A DNA stretch of 64,000 bases from Lysobacter soli (lineage in GTDB: Bacteria; Pseudomonadota; Gammaproteobacteria; Xanthomonadales; Xanthomonadaceae), in assembly GCF_003382285.1 (NCBI RefSeq), contig NZ_QTJR01000012.1, positions 1 to 64,000 on the forward strand, given 5' to 3'. The position numbers were made by a program, and so were the translations under genes. A model generated the notes under the pieces. That model worked only from the letters and a program-made list of their open reading frames with translations, did no database searches and was not told where the DNA came from. Shown piece after piece: positions 29,154-38,146 of the stretch (its first letter is position 1; every line of letters starts with the position of its first letter).

Positions 29154-29978
29154 ATGAGCACGCGCAGCCCCCATTTCACCGAGCCCGCCAAGAAGCACCT
29201 CGGCCAGCATTTCCTGACCGATCGCGGGATCATCGACAGCATCGTGCTCGCCGTGGATCCCCGGCCCGGCGATCGCCTCGTCGAGATCGGCCCCGGCCAG
29301 GGCGCCATCACCTTCCCGCTGCTCGATCGCCACAAGGAACTGACGGTCATCGAGTTCGACCGTGACCTCATCTTCCCGCTGACCGAAGCCGCGCGTGCGC
29401 ACGGCACGCTCGAAGTGATCCATCGCGACGTGCTCACCGTCGATTTCACCGCGCTGGCGCGCAACGCCGGCGACGAGGGCGGACAGATCCGCCTGGTCGG
29501 CAACCTGCCCTACAACCTGTCTTCGCCGATCCTGTTCCATGCGCTCGAACATGCATCGGCGATCCGCGACATGCACTTCATGCTGCAGAAGGAAGTCGTC
29601 GACCGCATGGCCGCCGGCCCGGGCAGCAAGGTGTACGGGCGCCTGGGCGTGATGCTGCAGGCGTACTGCCACGTGACGCCGCTGTTCGACGTGCCGCCGG
29701 GCGCGTTCCGTCCGCCGCCGAAAGTGGACTCGGCCGTGGTGCGATTGGTGCCGCGCGCACCCGAGTCGATCGGCATCGACGATCACGCGCTGTATTCGGC
29801 CGTGGTGCGCGACGCCTTCGGCCAGCGCCGCAAGACGCTGCGGAACGCGCTGTCGAACCAGTGCGATGCCGCCGCGATCGAGGCCGCCGGCGTGCGCCCC
29901 GGTGCGCGCGCCGAACAGATCGAGGTCGCCGATTTCGTGCGGCTGGCCAATTCGCTCGCGCGCCAGCGCAACGCGTGA
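29154..29978 (+). CDS. rsmA: 16S rRNA dimethyladenosine transferase RsmA (KsgA)
   Basis: 274 residues. KKHLGQHFLTD start, SAM motif LVEIGPGQGAITFPLL, catalytic NLPYNLSSPILF, and the C-terminal FGQRRKTLRNAL helix. Dimethylates A1518 and A1519 of 16S rRNA late in 30S assembly. Part of the conserved surA-pdxA-rsmA-apaG-apaH order. Confidence 0.98.
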   Translation: MSTRSPHFTEPAKKHLGQHFLTDRGIIDSIVLAVDPRPGDRLVEIGPGQGAITFPLLDRHKELTVIEFDRDLIFPLTEAARAHGTLEVIHRDVLTVDFTALARNAGDEGGQIRLVGNLPYNLSSPILFHALEHASAIRDMHFMLQKEVVDRMAAGPGSKVYGRLGVMLQAYCHVTPLFDVPPGAFRPPPKVDSAVVRLVPRAPESIGIDDHALYSAVVRDAFGQRRKTLRNALSNQCDAAAIEAAGVRPGARAEQIEVADFVRLANSLARQRNA

Positions 29979-30045
29979 CGCCCGCGGCAACGCGTTCTCC
30001 ACGGCGCGTTGACCTATCGCGCACCGCAGCCCCTACACTGTCCGC

Positions 30046-30429
30046 ATGAACCGCAGTACCGACTATTCCTTCGACATCACCGTGGCGACCCGTTACCTCG
30101 ACAGCCAGTCCGAGCCGGGCCAGGACCGTTACGTCTTCGCCTACACCATCAGCATCCGCAACAGCGGCAGCGAGGCCGCGCGCCTCACGCGCCGCCACTG
30201 GCTGATCACCGACGGCAACGGCAAGGTGCAGGAAGTCGAGGGCGAAGGCGTCGTCGGCGAACAGCCGTGGCTGCGTCCGGGCGACGATTTCGAATACACC
30301 TCCGGCGCCGTGCTCGAAACCACGCACGGGATGATGGAAGGCACCTACACGATGGTCGGCGACGACGGCACGCCGTTCGAGACGCCGATTCCCGCCTTCA
30401 CGCTGTCCGTGCCCCGCACGCTGCACTGA
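30046..30429 (+). CDS. apaG: ApaG protein
   Basis: 127 residues, full length for the FN3-like ApaG fold. It shows FAYTISIRNSGSEAARL, RRHWLITDGNGKVQEV, the conserved glycine motif GEGVVGEQPWLRPG and FEYTSGA...MEGTYTM. Linked in other bacteria to divalent-cation export phenotypes; the biochemical role is unsettled. Eleven bases before apaH. Confidence 0.96.
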   Translation: MNRSTDYSFDITVATRYLDSQSEPGQDRYVFAYTISIRNSGSEAARLTRRHWLITDGNGKVQEVEGEGVVGEQPWLRPGDDFEYTSGAVLETTHGMMEGTYTMVGDDGTPFETPIPAFTLSVPRTLH

Positions 30430-30439
30430 CGGGCACGCC

Positions 30440-31450
30440 ATGAGCATCTGGGCCATCGGCGACCTGCAGGGCTGTTACGACGCGACGCAGCGATTGCTCG
30501 AGCGCATCAACTTCGATCCGGCGCGCGACCGCCTCTGGTTCTGCGGCGACCTGGTCAATCGTGGCGGCCAGTCGCTGGAGACGCTGCGGCTGGTGCATTC
30601 GCTGCGCGATCACAGCACCGTCGTGCTGGGCAACCACGACCTGTCGCTGCTGGCGATCGGCGAGCGTCGCGAGGACGAGCAGCGCAAGGTCAACCCCGAC
30701 CTGCAGCGCATCGTGCTCGCCGAGGACCGCGACGTGCTGCTCGACTGGCTGCGCATGCAGAAGCTGGTGCACGTGGACCGCTCGCTCGGCTGGATGATGG
30801 TGCACGCCGCGCTCGCGCCGCAGTGGACCACGCAGATGGCCGAGCGCTTCGCGCGCGAGATCGAGGAGCGCCTGCACGGCGACCAGTTCCGCCGCCTGCT
30901 GAAGAACATGTACGGCGACAAGCCGGCGTGGCACCCGAAGCTCGCCGGCATCGACCGCCATCGCGCGATCATCAACGTGTTCACGCGCATGCGTTACTGC
31001 ACGCCGCGCGGACGCATCTCGTTCGAGGACAAGGGCGCGCCGGGCACGCAGCCGGTCGGCCTGTATCCGTGGTACGAGGTCCCGGGGCGCGTCGAGCGCG
31101 ACCTGAAGATCGTGTGCGGCCACTGGTCGACATTGGGCCTGTTCATCGGTCACGGCGTGCACGCCATCGACACCGGCGCGGTCTGGGGCGGAAAGCTCAC
31201 CGCGCTGCAGCTGGACACCGACGAGCTGCGCATCGTGCAGGCGCCGGGCCGCGACGTCCCAGCCCAGCCGCCACGTCCGCGCCCGCCGTACCACGGCGAC
31301 GACAAGCGCGCGCAACGCCCGCGTCCGAACCACAACGGACAGCAGCGTCGCCACCACGGACGTCCGCCGCACCCGAACGGCCAACAGGGGCCGCGCAACG
31401 AAGCGCAGGCCGCTGCGCCGAAGGCGACTGCGGATCAGGATCGCGACTGA
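30440..31450 (+). CDS. apaH: Diadenosine tetraphosphatase ApaH with an extended tail
   Basis: 336 residues. Metallophosphatase motifs are GDLQGCYD, FCGDLVNRGG, LGNHDLSLL and CGHWSTLG. It splits Ap4A into two ADP and removes Np4-capped RNA ends. The catalytic part ends near residue 270. The last roughly 60 residues (about 275-336) are a low-complexity Pro/Arg/His/Gln/Asn tail not present in the 280-residue E. coli enzyme. Last gene of the block; repeats follow. Confidence 0.96.
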   Translation: MSIWAIGDLQGCYDATQRLLERINFDPARDRLWFCGDLVNRGGQSLETLRLVHSLRDHSTVVLGNHDLSLLAIGERREDEQRKVNPDLQRIVLAEDRDVLLDWLRMQKLVHVDRSLGWMMVHAALAPQWTTQMAERFAREIEERLHGDQFRRLLKNMYGDKPAWHPKLAGIDRHRAIINVFTRMRYCTPRGRISFEDKGAPGTQPVGLYPWYEVPGRVERDLKIVCGHWSTLGLFIGHGVHAIDTGAVWGGKLTALQLDTDELRIVQAPGRDVPAQPPRPRPPYHGDDKRAQRPRPNHNGQQRRHHGRPPHPNGQQGPRNEAQAAAPKATADQDRD

Positions 31451-31464
31451 GCGCTTGCGCTTAG

Positions 31465-31680
31465 CCCCTCTCCCCACGGGAGAGGGGTTGGGGTGGGGGC
31501 AACGAAGCCGTACCGGTGAACGAACGTTGCAGCACAGCGCTGCGTTGTTGCTTCGCACCTCAGAAACCGCGGAAGCAAGATGGATTCCAGCTTTCGCTGG
31601 AATGACGATGCTGTGGGTCACCGAAACGAGCGTGCCCGCGCGTTGCCGGCCTGGGTCCCGGCCTTCGCCGGGATGACGGT
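31465..31680. repeat. Three intergenic palindromes between apaH and folA
   Basis: The 272-base gap between convergent apaH and folA holds a CCCCTCTCCC-type hairpin (31465-31487) followed by a G-rich tail, then two units of the REP-like family, at 31581-31606 (CCAGC-TTTC-GCTGG) and 31651-31679 (CCCGGCC-TTC-GCCGGG). I see no gene here. The hairpins may end both transcripts. Confidence 0.7.
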
Positions 31681-31722
31681 GTCGGAATTACGTGCGCCGC
31701 CTGCAAGCTGAGGCGCGAACCA

Positions 31723-32217
31723 TCAAGCCCGCACGTAATCCACGAACTCGAACGCGAACGCATGCTTCGCATCGGCCTCGTGCCGTTCGCGCGAGACCAC
31801 ACGCCACTGCGTCGCATCGAAGTCCGGGAAGAACGCGTGGGCGCCATCGACCTGCGTGTCGACATGCGTCAGGAGCAGATGCGTCGCGATCGGCAGCGTC
31901 AGCGCATACACCTCGCCGCCACCGATCACGCACAGCTCGTCGGCACCGTCGGTTTGCGCGATGCGCACGCCTTCGTCGATGGACGAAACCGCGGTCATCC
32001 CCTCGAACGGCACAACGCCCGACCGCGTCAGCACCAGGTTGCGCCGCCCCGGCAGCGCGCGGCCCAGCGATTGCGCGGTCTTGCGGCCCATCAGCACCGG
32101 CTTGCCCAGCGTGAGCGCCTTGAAGCGCTTGAGGTCGTCCGGCAGCCGCCACGGCAGATCGTTGTCGCGGCCGATCGCGTTATGGCGATCGAGCGCGGCG
32201 ATGAGGCTCACCTTCAT
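31723..32217 (-). CDS. folA: Dihydrofolate reductase
   Basis: 164 residues. SLIAALDRHNAIGRDNDLPW with the W-R-L-P-D-D-L-K stretch including the catalytic Asp, LMGRKTAQSLGRALPGRRN for NADPH, and VIGGGEVYAL. Regenerates tetrahydrofolate consumed by ThyA, encoded two bases upstream. In E. coli folA follows apaH in the same direction; here it faces apaH and belongs to lgt-thyA-folA. Confidence 0.97.
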   Translation of the reverse strand: MKVSLIAALDRHNAIGRDNDLPWRLPDDLKRFKALTLGKPVLMGRKTAQSLGRALPGRRNLVLTRSGVVPFEGMTAVSSIDEGVRIAQTDGADELCVIGGGEVYALTLPIATHLLLTHVDTQVDGAHAFFPDFDATQWRVVSRERHEADAKHAFAFEFVDYVRA

Positions 32218-32219
32218 CG

Positions 32220-33014
32220 TCACACCGCCACCGGCGCCTTGATGGCCGGCAGCGGGTCGTAGTTCTCGATGGCGACGTCGTCGAAGGTGAAGCCGAAGAT
32301 GTCCGTCACCTCGGGATTGAGCCGCAGCTGCGGCAGCGCGCGCGGCGTCCGCGACAGCTGCTCGCGCGCCTGGTCGAAGTGGTTCGAATACAGGTGCGCG
32401 TCGCCCAGCGTGTGCACGAAATCGCCCACGCCCAGCCCGCATACCTGCGCCACCATGTGCGTCAGCAGCGCGTAGCTGGCGATGTTGAAGGGCACGCCGA
32501 GGAAGATGTCGCCGCTGCGCTGGTAGAGCTGGCAGCTGAGCTTTCCGTTGGCGACGTAGAACTGGAACATCGTGTGGCACGGCATCAGCGCCATGCGCGG
32601 CAGGTCGGCGACATTCCACGCACTGACGATGAGCCGGCGCGAATCGGGATTGCGTTTGATCTCGTCGACGACCCAGCGGATTTGGTCGATCTCCGCGCCG
32701 TCGGCGCCCGCCCAGCTGCGCCACTGCTTGCCGTACACAGGACCGAGCTCGCCGTCGGCGTCGGCCCATTCGTCCCAGATCGAGACCTTGTTGTCCTTCA
32801 GGTAGGCGATGTTCGTCTCGCCCTGCAGGAACCACAGCAGCTCATGCACGATCGAGCGCAGGTGCAGCTTCTTGGTGGTGACAAGTGGGAACCCTTCGGA
32901 CAGGTCGAACCGCATCTGCCACCCGAACACGCTTCGCGTACCGGTGCCGGTGCGGTCGGACTTGTCGGCGCCGTGTTCCAGCACGTGGCGCAGCAGGTCG
33001 AGGTACTGCTTCAT
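32220..33014 (-). CDS. thyA: Thymidylate synthase
   Basis: 264 residues, the same length as E. coli ThyA. Catalytic Cys146 lies in [24 protein letters not shown], the [20 protein letters not shown] motif and the end IKAPVAV are all conserved. Converts dUMP to dTMP with methylene-tetrahydrofolate. Sixteen bases after lgt and two bases before folA, so dTMP synthesis and folate recycling are co-expressed. Confidence 0.98.
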   Translation of the reverse strand: MKQYLDLLRHVLEHGADKSDRTGTGTRSVFGWQMRFDLSEGFPLVTTKKLHLRSIVHELLWFLQGETNIAYLKDNKVSIWDEWADADGELGPVYGKQWRSWAGADGAEIDQIRWVVDEIKRNPDSRRLIVSAWNVADLPRMALMPCHTMFQFYVANGKLSCQLYQRSGDIFLGVPFNIASYALLTHMVAQVCGLGVGDFVHTLGDAHLYSNHFDQAREQLSRTPRALPQLRLNPEVTDIFGFTFDDVAIENYDPLPAIKAPVAV

Positions 33015-33030
33015 CGCGGATGTCCTTTCG

Positions 33031-33912
33031 TTACTTCGCGGGCACGAACGGCTGCGGCTCCAGCGTCGGCTGGCGGCGCGACCACACGAACAGCCAGAAC
33101 AGGCCCAGCGCGATCAGCGGCAGGCTCAGCACCTGGCCCATCGTCAACCAGCCGAAGGCGAGATAACCGATCTGCGCATCGGGCACGCGGACGAACTCGA
33201 CGAGGAAGCGGAAGCAGCCATACAGCAGCGCGAACAGGCCCGACACCGCATAACGCGGGCGCGGCTTGCTCGAGAACCACCACAGCAGCAGGAACATCGT
33301 CAGGCCTTCCAGCGCCGCCTGGTAAAGCTGCGACGGGTGACGCGCGAAACGATCCAGCGCGCCCGTTGCGAACTGCGCCTGCAACTGCTGCAGGTTCATG
33401 CCTGCCAGTTCGGCTTCCGCCCGCGGGAATACCACGCCCCAGCCGGCCTGCGTGTACTTGCCCCAGAGTTCGCCGCCGATGTAGTTCCCCAGTCGGCCGA
33501 AGCCCAGCCCCGGCGGCACCAGCGGCGCGAGGAAATCGACGGTGTCCATCAGGTGCAGCTTGTGCTTCCACGACCACCACCACGCGGCGGCGACGACGCC
33601 GAGCAGACCGCCGTGGAAGCTCATGCCGCCTTCCCAGATGCGGAACAGCATCAGCGGGTCGCGCAGCAGGTCGGAGAAGGAATAGAAGAAGACGTAGCCA
33701 AGGCGCCCGCCGAGCACCACGCCCAGCATCGCGTAGAACAGCAGGTCGCCGTAGGACTGCTCGTTGACGCCCGGCAGGCGCCCGGCGCGCACGCGCATCC
33801 GGCCCAGCCACCACGCCGTACCGAAGCCCAGCAGGTACATGATCCCGTACCAGTGCACCTGCAGCGGGCCGAGGTGGAAGGCGATCGGGTCGATCTGGTG
33901 CAGGACGGTCAT
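33031..33912 (-). CDS. lgt: Prolipoprotein diacylglyceryl transferase
   Basis: 293 residues with seven membrane helices. Family signature [15 protein letters not shown] (phosphatidylglycerol-binding Arg/Asn), HGGLLG loop, and the [13 protein letters not shown] block with conserved essential residues. Attaches diacylglycerol to the lipobox Cys of prolipoproteins. ATG 33912 starts [17 protein letters not shown]. Leads the lgt-thyA-folA operon. Confidence 0.97.
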   Translation of the reverse strand: MTVLHQIDPIAFHLGPLQVHWYGIMYLLGFGTAWWLGRMRVRAGRLPGVNEQSYGDLLFYAMLGVVLGGRLGYVFFYSFSDLLRDPLMLFRIWEGGMSFHGGLLGVVAAAWWWSWKHKLHLMDTVDFLAPLVPPGLGFGRLGNYIGGELWGKYTQAGWGVVFPRAEAELAGMNLQQLQAQFATGALDRFARHPSQLYQAALEGLTMFLLLWWFSSKPRPRYAVSGLFALLYGCFRFLVEFVRVPDAQIGYLAFGWLTMGQVLSLPLIALGLFWLFVWSRRQPTLEPQPFVPAK

Positions 33913-33996
33913 GCGGCGGCTCGGGAAGGCGTCGTCGTATTGTGCCGCAGGCCGGTCGCATGCGGCTTGCCCGTGAAGGGGCAAGGGCCTCGCGGA

Positions 33997-34485
33997 TCAG
34001 AGCACGTACGGCAGGTCCGGCAGCTCGTTGACGTCGTGCGTGCCTTCCTCGCGCGGGAAGTGCTCGACCAGGATGTCCGTGAGCGCCGACACGCCGGCCA
34101 GCACGCCCGCCTCGGCCTCCCCGGCACGCAGGCGTTCCTCGATCAGCTGGCAGACGCCGCGCCACTGCTCGTCGCTGACCCGGCCGAGGAAGCCGCGGTC
34201 GGCCACGATCTCGATGCGGTGATCGGCCAGCAACAGATACAGCAGGACGCCGTTGTTGGCGTGCGTGTCCCACACGCGCAGCTGGGCGAACGCCTCGTGC
34301 GCGCGGTCGCGCGCCTGCACACCGGACATCACCGCGCGCGGATGGAGCGCGGGTTCGACGGCGAAGCAGATCTCGCCGGTGTGGTGACGCTCGCTCTCGG
34401 CGATCGCGTCGGTGATGCGCTTGAGGCTGTCGCCCGGAAACAGGCGCTTGGCCGAGGGCGCGAACAGGTGCTTGAAGAGCCTCAT
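33997..34485 (-). CDS. TPM-domain protein, cytoplasmic or membrane-associated
   Basis: 162 residues. A single TPM domain (HTGEICFAVEPAL, NGVLLYLLLADHRIEIVADRG, WRGVCQLIEERLRAG), without signal peptide or membrane helix. Homologues often lie beside a larger TPM protein and LemA, as here. Function unproven; TPM domains are linked to phosphatase activity or photosystem repair in other organisms. Ten bases after the larger TPM gene. Confidence 0.83.
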   Translation of the reverse strand: MRLFKHLFAPSAKRLFPGDSLKRITDAIAESERHHTGEICFAVEPALHPRAVMSGVQARDRAHEAFAQLRVWDTHANNGVLLYLLLADHRIEIVADRGFLGRVSDEQWRGVCQLIEERLRAGEAEAGVLAGVSALTDILVEHFPREEGTHDVNELPDLPYVL

Positions 34486-34495
34486 CGCGTGCGCC

Positions 34496-35464
34496 TCACC
34501 AGCTGCCGGAGGCGCCGCCGCCTCCGCTCATGCCACCGCCACCGCCCCAGCCGCCACCGCCGCCGAAGCCCCCGCCTCCACCGAATCCACCGCCGCCCCA
34601 GCCGCCGCCACCCCACCCGCCGAACCCGCGATCGCGCGCGTAGCGGCCGGTCGGCATCGAGGCCAGCCCGAAGAAGAAGCCGATGAAGGCGCCGATGCCG
34701 CCCACCACCAGCAGCGACGAAATCAGCCACGCCACGCCGCCGGCCGCGGCGCCGCCGAGCACGCCGCGCACGATCGACGGCGCGCGGCCGAAAATCCCGC
34801 GCACGACCTGCGCCACGATGAACGCCACGAACAGCGCGACCAGCCAGCCGCTGCCGCTACCCTGCCCGCGTTCGGCGCGGTGGTCGGCCATCGGCGCAGG
34901 CAAGGGTTCGCCGTCGATCAGCTTGACCAGTGCGGCGGTCGCGTCGGTGATGCCGCCGGCGAAGTCGCCGTTGCGGAACTTCGGCACGAGGTATTCCTGG
35001 ATCACGCGCGCCGACGTCGCATCGGGAATCGCGCCCTCCAGTCCGTAGCCCACTTCGATGCGCACGCGTCGGTCGTTCTTGGCGACCACCAGCAGCACGC
35101 CATCGTCGACGCCCTTGCGGCCGATCTTCCACTGCTCGAACGCACGCACCGCGTACTCGGCGATGTCTTCCGGCTCCGTGGTCGGCACCATCAGCACCTG
35201 CAACTGGCTGCCCTTGCGCTGCTGCAACGCGAGCGCCTGCGCTTCGAGCCGCTGCTTCGCCGCCGCGTCGAGCGTTCCGGTCGTGTCGACCACCGGCGAC
35301 GTGAGCGGCGGAACTGCCGCGAGGTCCTGCGCGTTCGCGATCGCGCAGCACAGCGCCAACACGATCAGCGCGAACAGGCGACGCCATGCGTTCGGCGTGG
35401 CGCGTGCGGACGCGTCATTCCCGCGCACGTGCGGGAATGACGACAGACGTTGCGACATCGACAT
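34496..35464 (-). CDS. TPM-domain membrane protein (YgcG-like)
   Basis: 322 residues: hydrophobic signal segment RLFALIVLALCCAIANA, periplasmic TPM domain (about 45-185, VVDTTGTLDAAAKQRLEAQA and DDGVLLVVAKNDRRVRIEVG), two membrane helices (about 207-270) and a Gly/Trp-rich C-terminal tail. The first roughly 20 residues (SSFPHVRGNDAS) are encoded by a REP-like palindrome at 35415-35441. No in-frame ATG lies after it, so the repeat is part of the gene; an in-frame GTG at about 35430 is another possible start. Follows lemA by 24 bases. Confidence 0.83.
   Translation of the reverse strand: MSMSQRLSSFPHVRGNDASARATPNAWRRLFALIVLALCCAIANAQDLAAVPPLTSPVVDTTGTLDAAAKQRLEAQALALQQRKGSQLQVLMVPTTEPEDIAEYAVRAFEQWKIGRKGVDDGVLLVVAKNDRRVRIEVGYGLEGAIPDATSARVIQEYLVPKFRNGDFAGGITDATAALVKLIDGEPLPAPMADHRAERGQGSGSGWLVALFVAFIVAQVVRGIFGRAPSIVRGVLGGAAAGGVAWLISSLLVVGGIGAFIGFFFGLASMPTGRYARDRGFGGWGGGGWGGGGFGGGGGFGGGGGWGGGGGMSGGGGASGSW
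35415..35441. repeat. REP-like palindrome inside the TPM gene start
   Basis: An inverted repeat, CGTCATTCCCGC to GCGGGAATGACG around a short ACGT centre, is the same type as the single intergenic units elsewhere in the window. It encodes part of the N-terminus ahead of the signal segment of the TPM membrane protein. Confidence 0.7.
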
Positions 35465-35488
35465 CGCGACCGGCCCGTATGCGACGAA

Positions 35489-36151
35489 TCAACCGTTCGA
35501 CGGCGCCGGCTGCTGCGGCGGCTGCGGGGTCTGCGGCGTTTGCGGGGTCTGTTGCTGCGGCTGCGCGGGTGCACCGAAATCGACATTCGGCGCTTCCTGG
35601 ATCTGCGCTTCGTTCTCCACCGTGAAGTTCGGGCGGGTCTTGTGGCCGAACATCATCGCCGTGAGGTTCACCGGGAAGCGGCGGATCGTGGTGTTGTAGT
35701 CCTGCACCGCGCGGATGAAGCGCTGGCGCGCCACGGTGATGCGGTTTTCCGTGCCTTCCAGCTGCGCCTGCAGCTGCAGGAAGTTCTGGTCGGCCTTGAG
35801 CTGCGGGTAGTTCTCGCTGACCACGAGCAGTCGGCTGATCGCGCTCTGGAGTTCGCCCTGCGCCTGCTGGAACTGCGCGAGCGAGGCCGGATCGTTCGCG
35901 TTGACGTTGATGCTGCCCACGCGCGAGCGCGCTTCGGTCACCTGCGTCAGCACCTGCTGCTCGTGGCTGGCGTAGCCCTTCACCGTGGCGACCAGGTTGG
36001 GCACCAGGTCGGCGCGGCGCTTGTAGTTGTTGAGCACTTCCGACCAGGCGGCGTTGGCCGCCTCGTCCTTCTCCTGGATGGTGTTGTAGCCGCAGCCGCT
36101 GAGGGTGGCGACCATCACCAGCAGCACGAACGCTTGCACCAGACGGACCAT
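35489..36151 (-). CDS. LemA family lipoprotein
   Basis: 220 residues. Lipobox VATLSGC near residue 20, then the helical LemA core (AWSEVLNNYKRRADLVPNLVATVKGYA, LKADQNFLQLQAQLEGTENRI, YNTTIRRFPVNLTA). Ends with a Pro/Gln/Thr repeat tail (QTPQTPQTPQPPQQP). Envelope protein of unclear function, usually next to TPM-domain proteins. First gene of the lemA-TPM-TPM transcript. Confidence 0.93.
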   Translation of the reverse strand: MVRLVQAFVLLVMVATLSGCGYNTIQEKDEAANAAWSEVLNNYKRRADLVPNLVATVKGYASHEQQVLTQVTEARSRVGSINVNANDPASLAQFQQAQGELQSAISRLLVVSENYPQLKADQNFLQLQAQLEGTENRITVARQRFIRAVQDYNTTIRRFPVNLTAMMFGHKTRPNFTVENEAQIQEAPNVDFGAPAQPQQQTPQTPQTPQPPQQPAPSNG

Positions 36152-36285
36152 GGGGAACTCCTGACGTGACGATTGGCCGGCATTCCAGCACCGGGGCGGT
36201 CATGAAGCAATGAGGGTCTTGGACGACCCGTTACGAAGGCGTTACGGCCAAGGCGTCCGGCTTGCATGAAGCGGCCGGCGTCGAA

Positions 36286-36317
36286 AACGAAAACGGCCTT
36301 CCGCGAGGAAGGCCGTT
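36286..36317 (-). terminator. Rho-independent terminator of terC
   Basis: An 11-bp perfect stem (36292-36302 with 36307-36317) and GCGA loop. On the minus strand it is followed by TTTTCGTTTTCG, and it lies 28 bases after the terC stop codon. Confidence 0.85.
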
Positions 36318-36344
36318 CGAAGGCAACCGCGTGGGCCGCCCGTG

Positions 36345-37079
36345 TTATTCGGGTTGCAGGCGACGCTGCGCGCGGCGCTTGGCCCACAGGTTCAAGCACT
36401 CCACCAGCGCCGAAAAGCCCATCGCGCCGTAGATGTAGCCCTTCGGGATGTGCATCTCGAACCCGTCGGCGACCAGGTAAACACCGACCAGCACGATGAA
36501 GGCCAGCGCCAGCATCTTGATCGTCGGGTTGTGGTCGATGAACTGACCCAGCGGCTTGGACGCCAGCAGCATCACGGCCACGGCGAGCAGGATCGCGGCG
36601 ACCATCACCGGCGTGTGGTTGGCCATGCCGACGGCGGCGATCACCGAGTCGAGCGAGAAGACGATGTCGATCACCGCGATCTGCGCGATCACGCCCATGA
36701 ACGACGCCTTGGGCTTGGTGTGGATGTCCTCTTCCTCGCCCTCACCGACGATGAGGTCGCGGATCTCCATCGTGCCCTTCACCAGCAGGAACGCGCCGCC
36801 GAGGATCAGCACCAGGTCGCGCACCGAAATGCCCTGCCCCAGCACGTTGAACAGGTCGTTGGTCAGGCCGGCGAGCCATGCGAGCGTGAGCAGCAGCGCG
36901 ATACGCGTGATGCACGCCACCGCGATGCCGAACTTGCGCGCCTTCTCGCGCTGCGCGTACGGCAGCTTGCTGACCGCGATGGAGATGAAGACAAGGTTGT
37001 CGATGCCCAGCACGATCTCGATCGCGCTCAGGGTCACCAGGGTCAGCCACACATGCGGGTCGGTCAGCAGTTCGATCAC
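36345..37079 (-). CDS. TerC family integral membrane protein
   Basis: 244 residues, about seven membrane helices. Conserved intramembrane Asp/Asn motifs EIVLGIDNLVFISI and AVIDIVFSLDSVIAAVGMA mark the TerC/YgdQ family, and a charged cytoplasmic loop (VGEGEEEDIHTKPKAS) separates the halves. Members are linked to metal (manganese) export and tellurium resistance. Own terminator downstream; dgkA is 17 bases upstream in the same direction. Confidence 0.92.
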   Translation of the reverse strand: MIELLTDPHVWLTLVTLSAIEIVLGIDNLVFISIAVSKLPYAQREKARKFGIAVACITRIALLLTLAWLAGLTNDLFNVLGQGISVRDLVLILGGAFLLVKGTMEIRDLIVGEGEEEDIHTKPKASFMGVIAQIAVIDIVFSLDSVIAAVGMANHTPVMVAAILLAVAVMLLASKPLGQFIDHNPTIKMLALAFIVLVGVYLVADGFEMHIPKGYIYGAMGFSALVECLNLWAKRRAQRRLQPE

Positions 37080-37096
37080 TTTCGGTTCCTACCTGA

Positions 37097-37477
37097 TCAG
37101 AGCAGACGGGGCAGCACGATCGCGCCCCAGGTCAGCAAGACGTTCATCATCACCACGAACACTGCGGCCGAGCCCATGTCCTTGGCGCGGCCGGCCAGTT
37201 CGTGGAATTCCGGGCCGTAGCGTTCGATCACCGCTTCCACGGCCGAGTTGAGCAGCTCGACGCTGAGCACCAGCATCATCGAGCCGATGAGCAGCACGCG
37301 TTCGACCGGCGTCTGCCCGAGCCACCAGCCCAGCGGGGCCAGGATGACGAACAGGTACACCTCCAGCCGGAAGGACGATTCGTGCAGCCATGCGGCGCGC
37401 AGGCCCTGCATCGACCATTGGGTGGCTTTGGCGATCCGCGCGGGGCCGCGCGGAAGGTGTCCGAATTCGTCGGCCAT
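37097..37477 (-). CDS. dgkA: Diacylglycerol kinase
   Basis: 126 residues, three membrane helices. The family signature ELLNSAVEAVIERYG carries the catalytic Glu, and KDMGSAAVFV the nucleotide-contacting helix. Recycles diacylglycerol to phosphatidic acid at the inner membrane. The terC gene follows 17 bases on. Confidence 0.96.
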   Translation of the reverse strand: MADEFGHLPRGPARIAKATQWSMQGLRAAWLHESSFRLEVYLFVILAPLGWWLGQTPVERVLLIGSMMLVLSVELLNSAVEAVIERYGPEFHELAGRAKDMGSAAVFVVMMNVLLTWGAIVLPRLL

Positions 37478-37771
37478 GCGTTGGACTCAGGCCGCCTGCC
37501 CGGCGCGAACGAGGCCGCGCACGGCGGCCACGCGGCCGGGGATCCCGGCGGGCGCGCACACGGCGTGGAGCGGATCGGCGATCGGCATGGGAGGCGGTCG
37601 TGGACGGAAAGGTCGCGGACGGGCCGCGGCAGGGGGCCGATTTTGCCACAAACCCCTGAACCGACCCGGGCCGTTGGTTGGGGTCGTCCGTGTCATGGAG
37701 CGGTAGCAGGTTTTTCGCGCCCCGTTAGCGGCGCCGGCCGTAGCCTGACCGACCCGCCCGGAGGTGCGCCC
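37478..37771. other. 294-base intergenic region, no gene seen
   Basis: Divergent upstream region between dgkA and the ABM gene. It is GC-rich, with no convincing ORF, hairpin or known operator. A GGAGGT ribosome-binding site for the ABM gene lies at its right end. Confidence 0.5.
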
Positions 37772-38074
37772 ATGTCCCGCTGCGCGTTGCTGGCCCGCCT
37801 GGAGGCCAAACCGGGCAAGGAAGAGGAAGTCGAGCGCTTCCTGCGCGGCGCCCTGCCGCTGGCCGAAGCCGAACCCGGCACGCGGACCTGGTTCGCGCTG
37901 CGCTTCGGGCCGACCTCCTTCGGCATCTACGACACCTTCGACACCGAGGCCGGCCGCCAGGCGCACCTGGACGGCCCCATCGCCGCCGCCCTGACGGAGC
38001 GCGCCGGCGACCTGCTCGCCTCGCCGCCGCAGATCGACCGCGTCGACCTGCTGGCGAGCAAGCTGCCGCATTGA
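37772..38074 (+). CDS. Antibiotic biosynthesis monooxygenase (ABM) domain protein
   Basis: A 100-residue dimeric alpha-beta barrel. ALLARLEAKPGKEEEVERFLRGALPLAEAEPGTRTW is the ABM/YgiN-type start, with the second half FGIYDTFDTEAGRQAHLDGP. Such proteins act as quinol monooxygenases or in small-molecule detoxification; specificity unknown. Has a near-perfect GGAGGT site. Followed by a VOC gene on the same strand. Confidence 0.88.
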   Translation: MSRCALLARLEAKPGKEEEVERFLRGALPLAEAEPGTRTWFALRFGPTSFGIYDTFDTEAGRQAHLDGPIAAALTERAGDLLASPPQIDRVDLLASKLPH

Positions 38075-38146
38075 GCGGCCAATCGCGTTCGCCTTCGGAG
38101 TTTCCCCACTGGCGCGCCCGCGCCGCCCACGTCCATGGAGGTCGAA

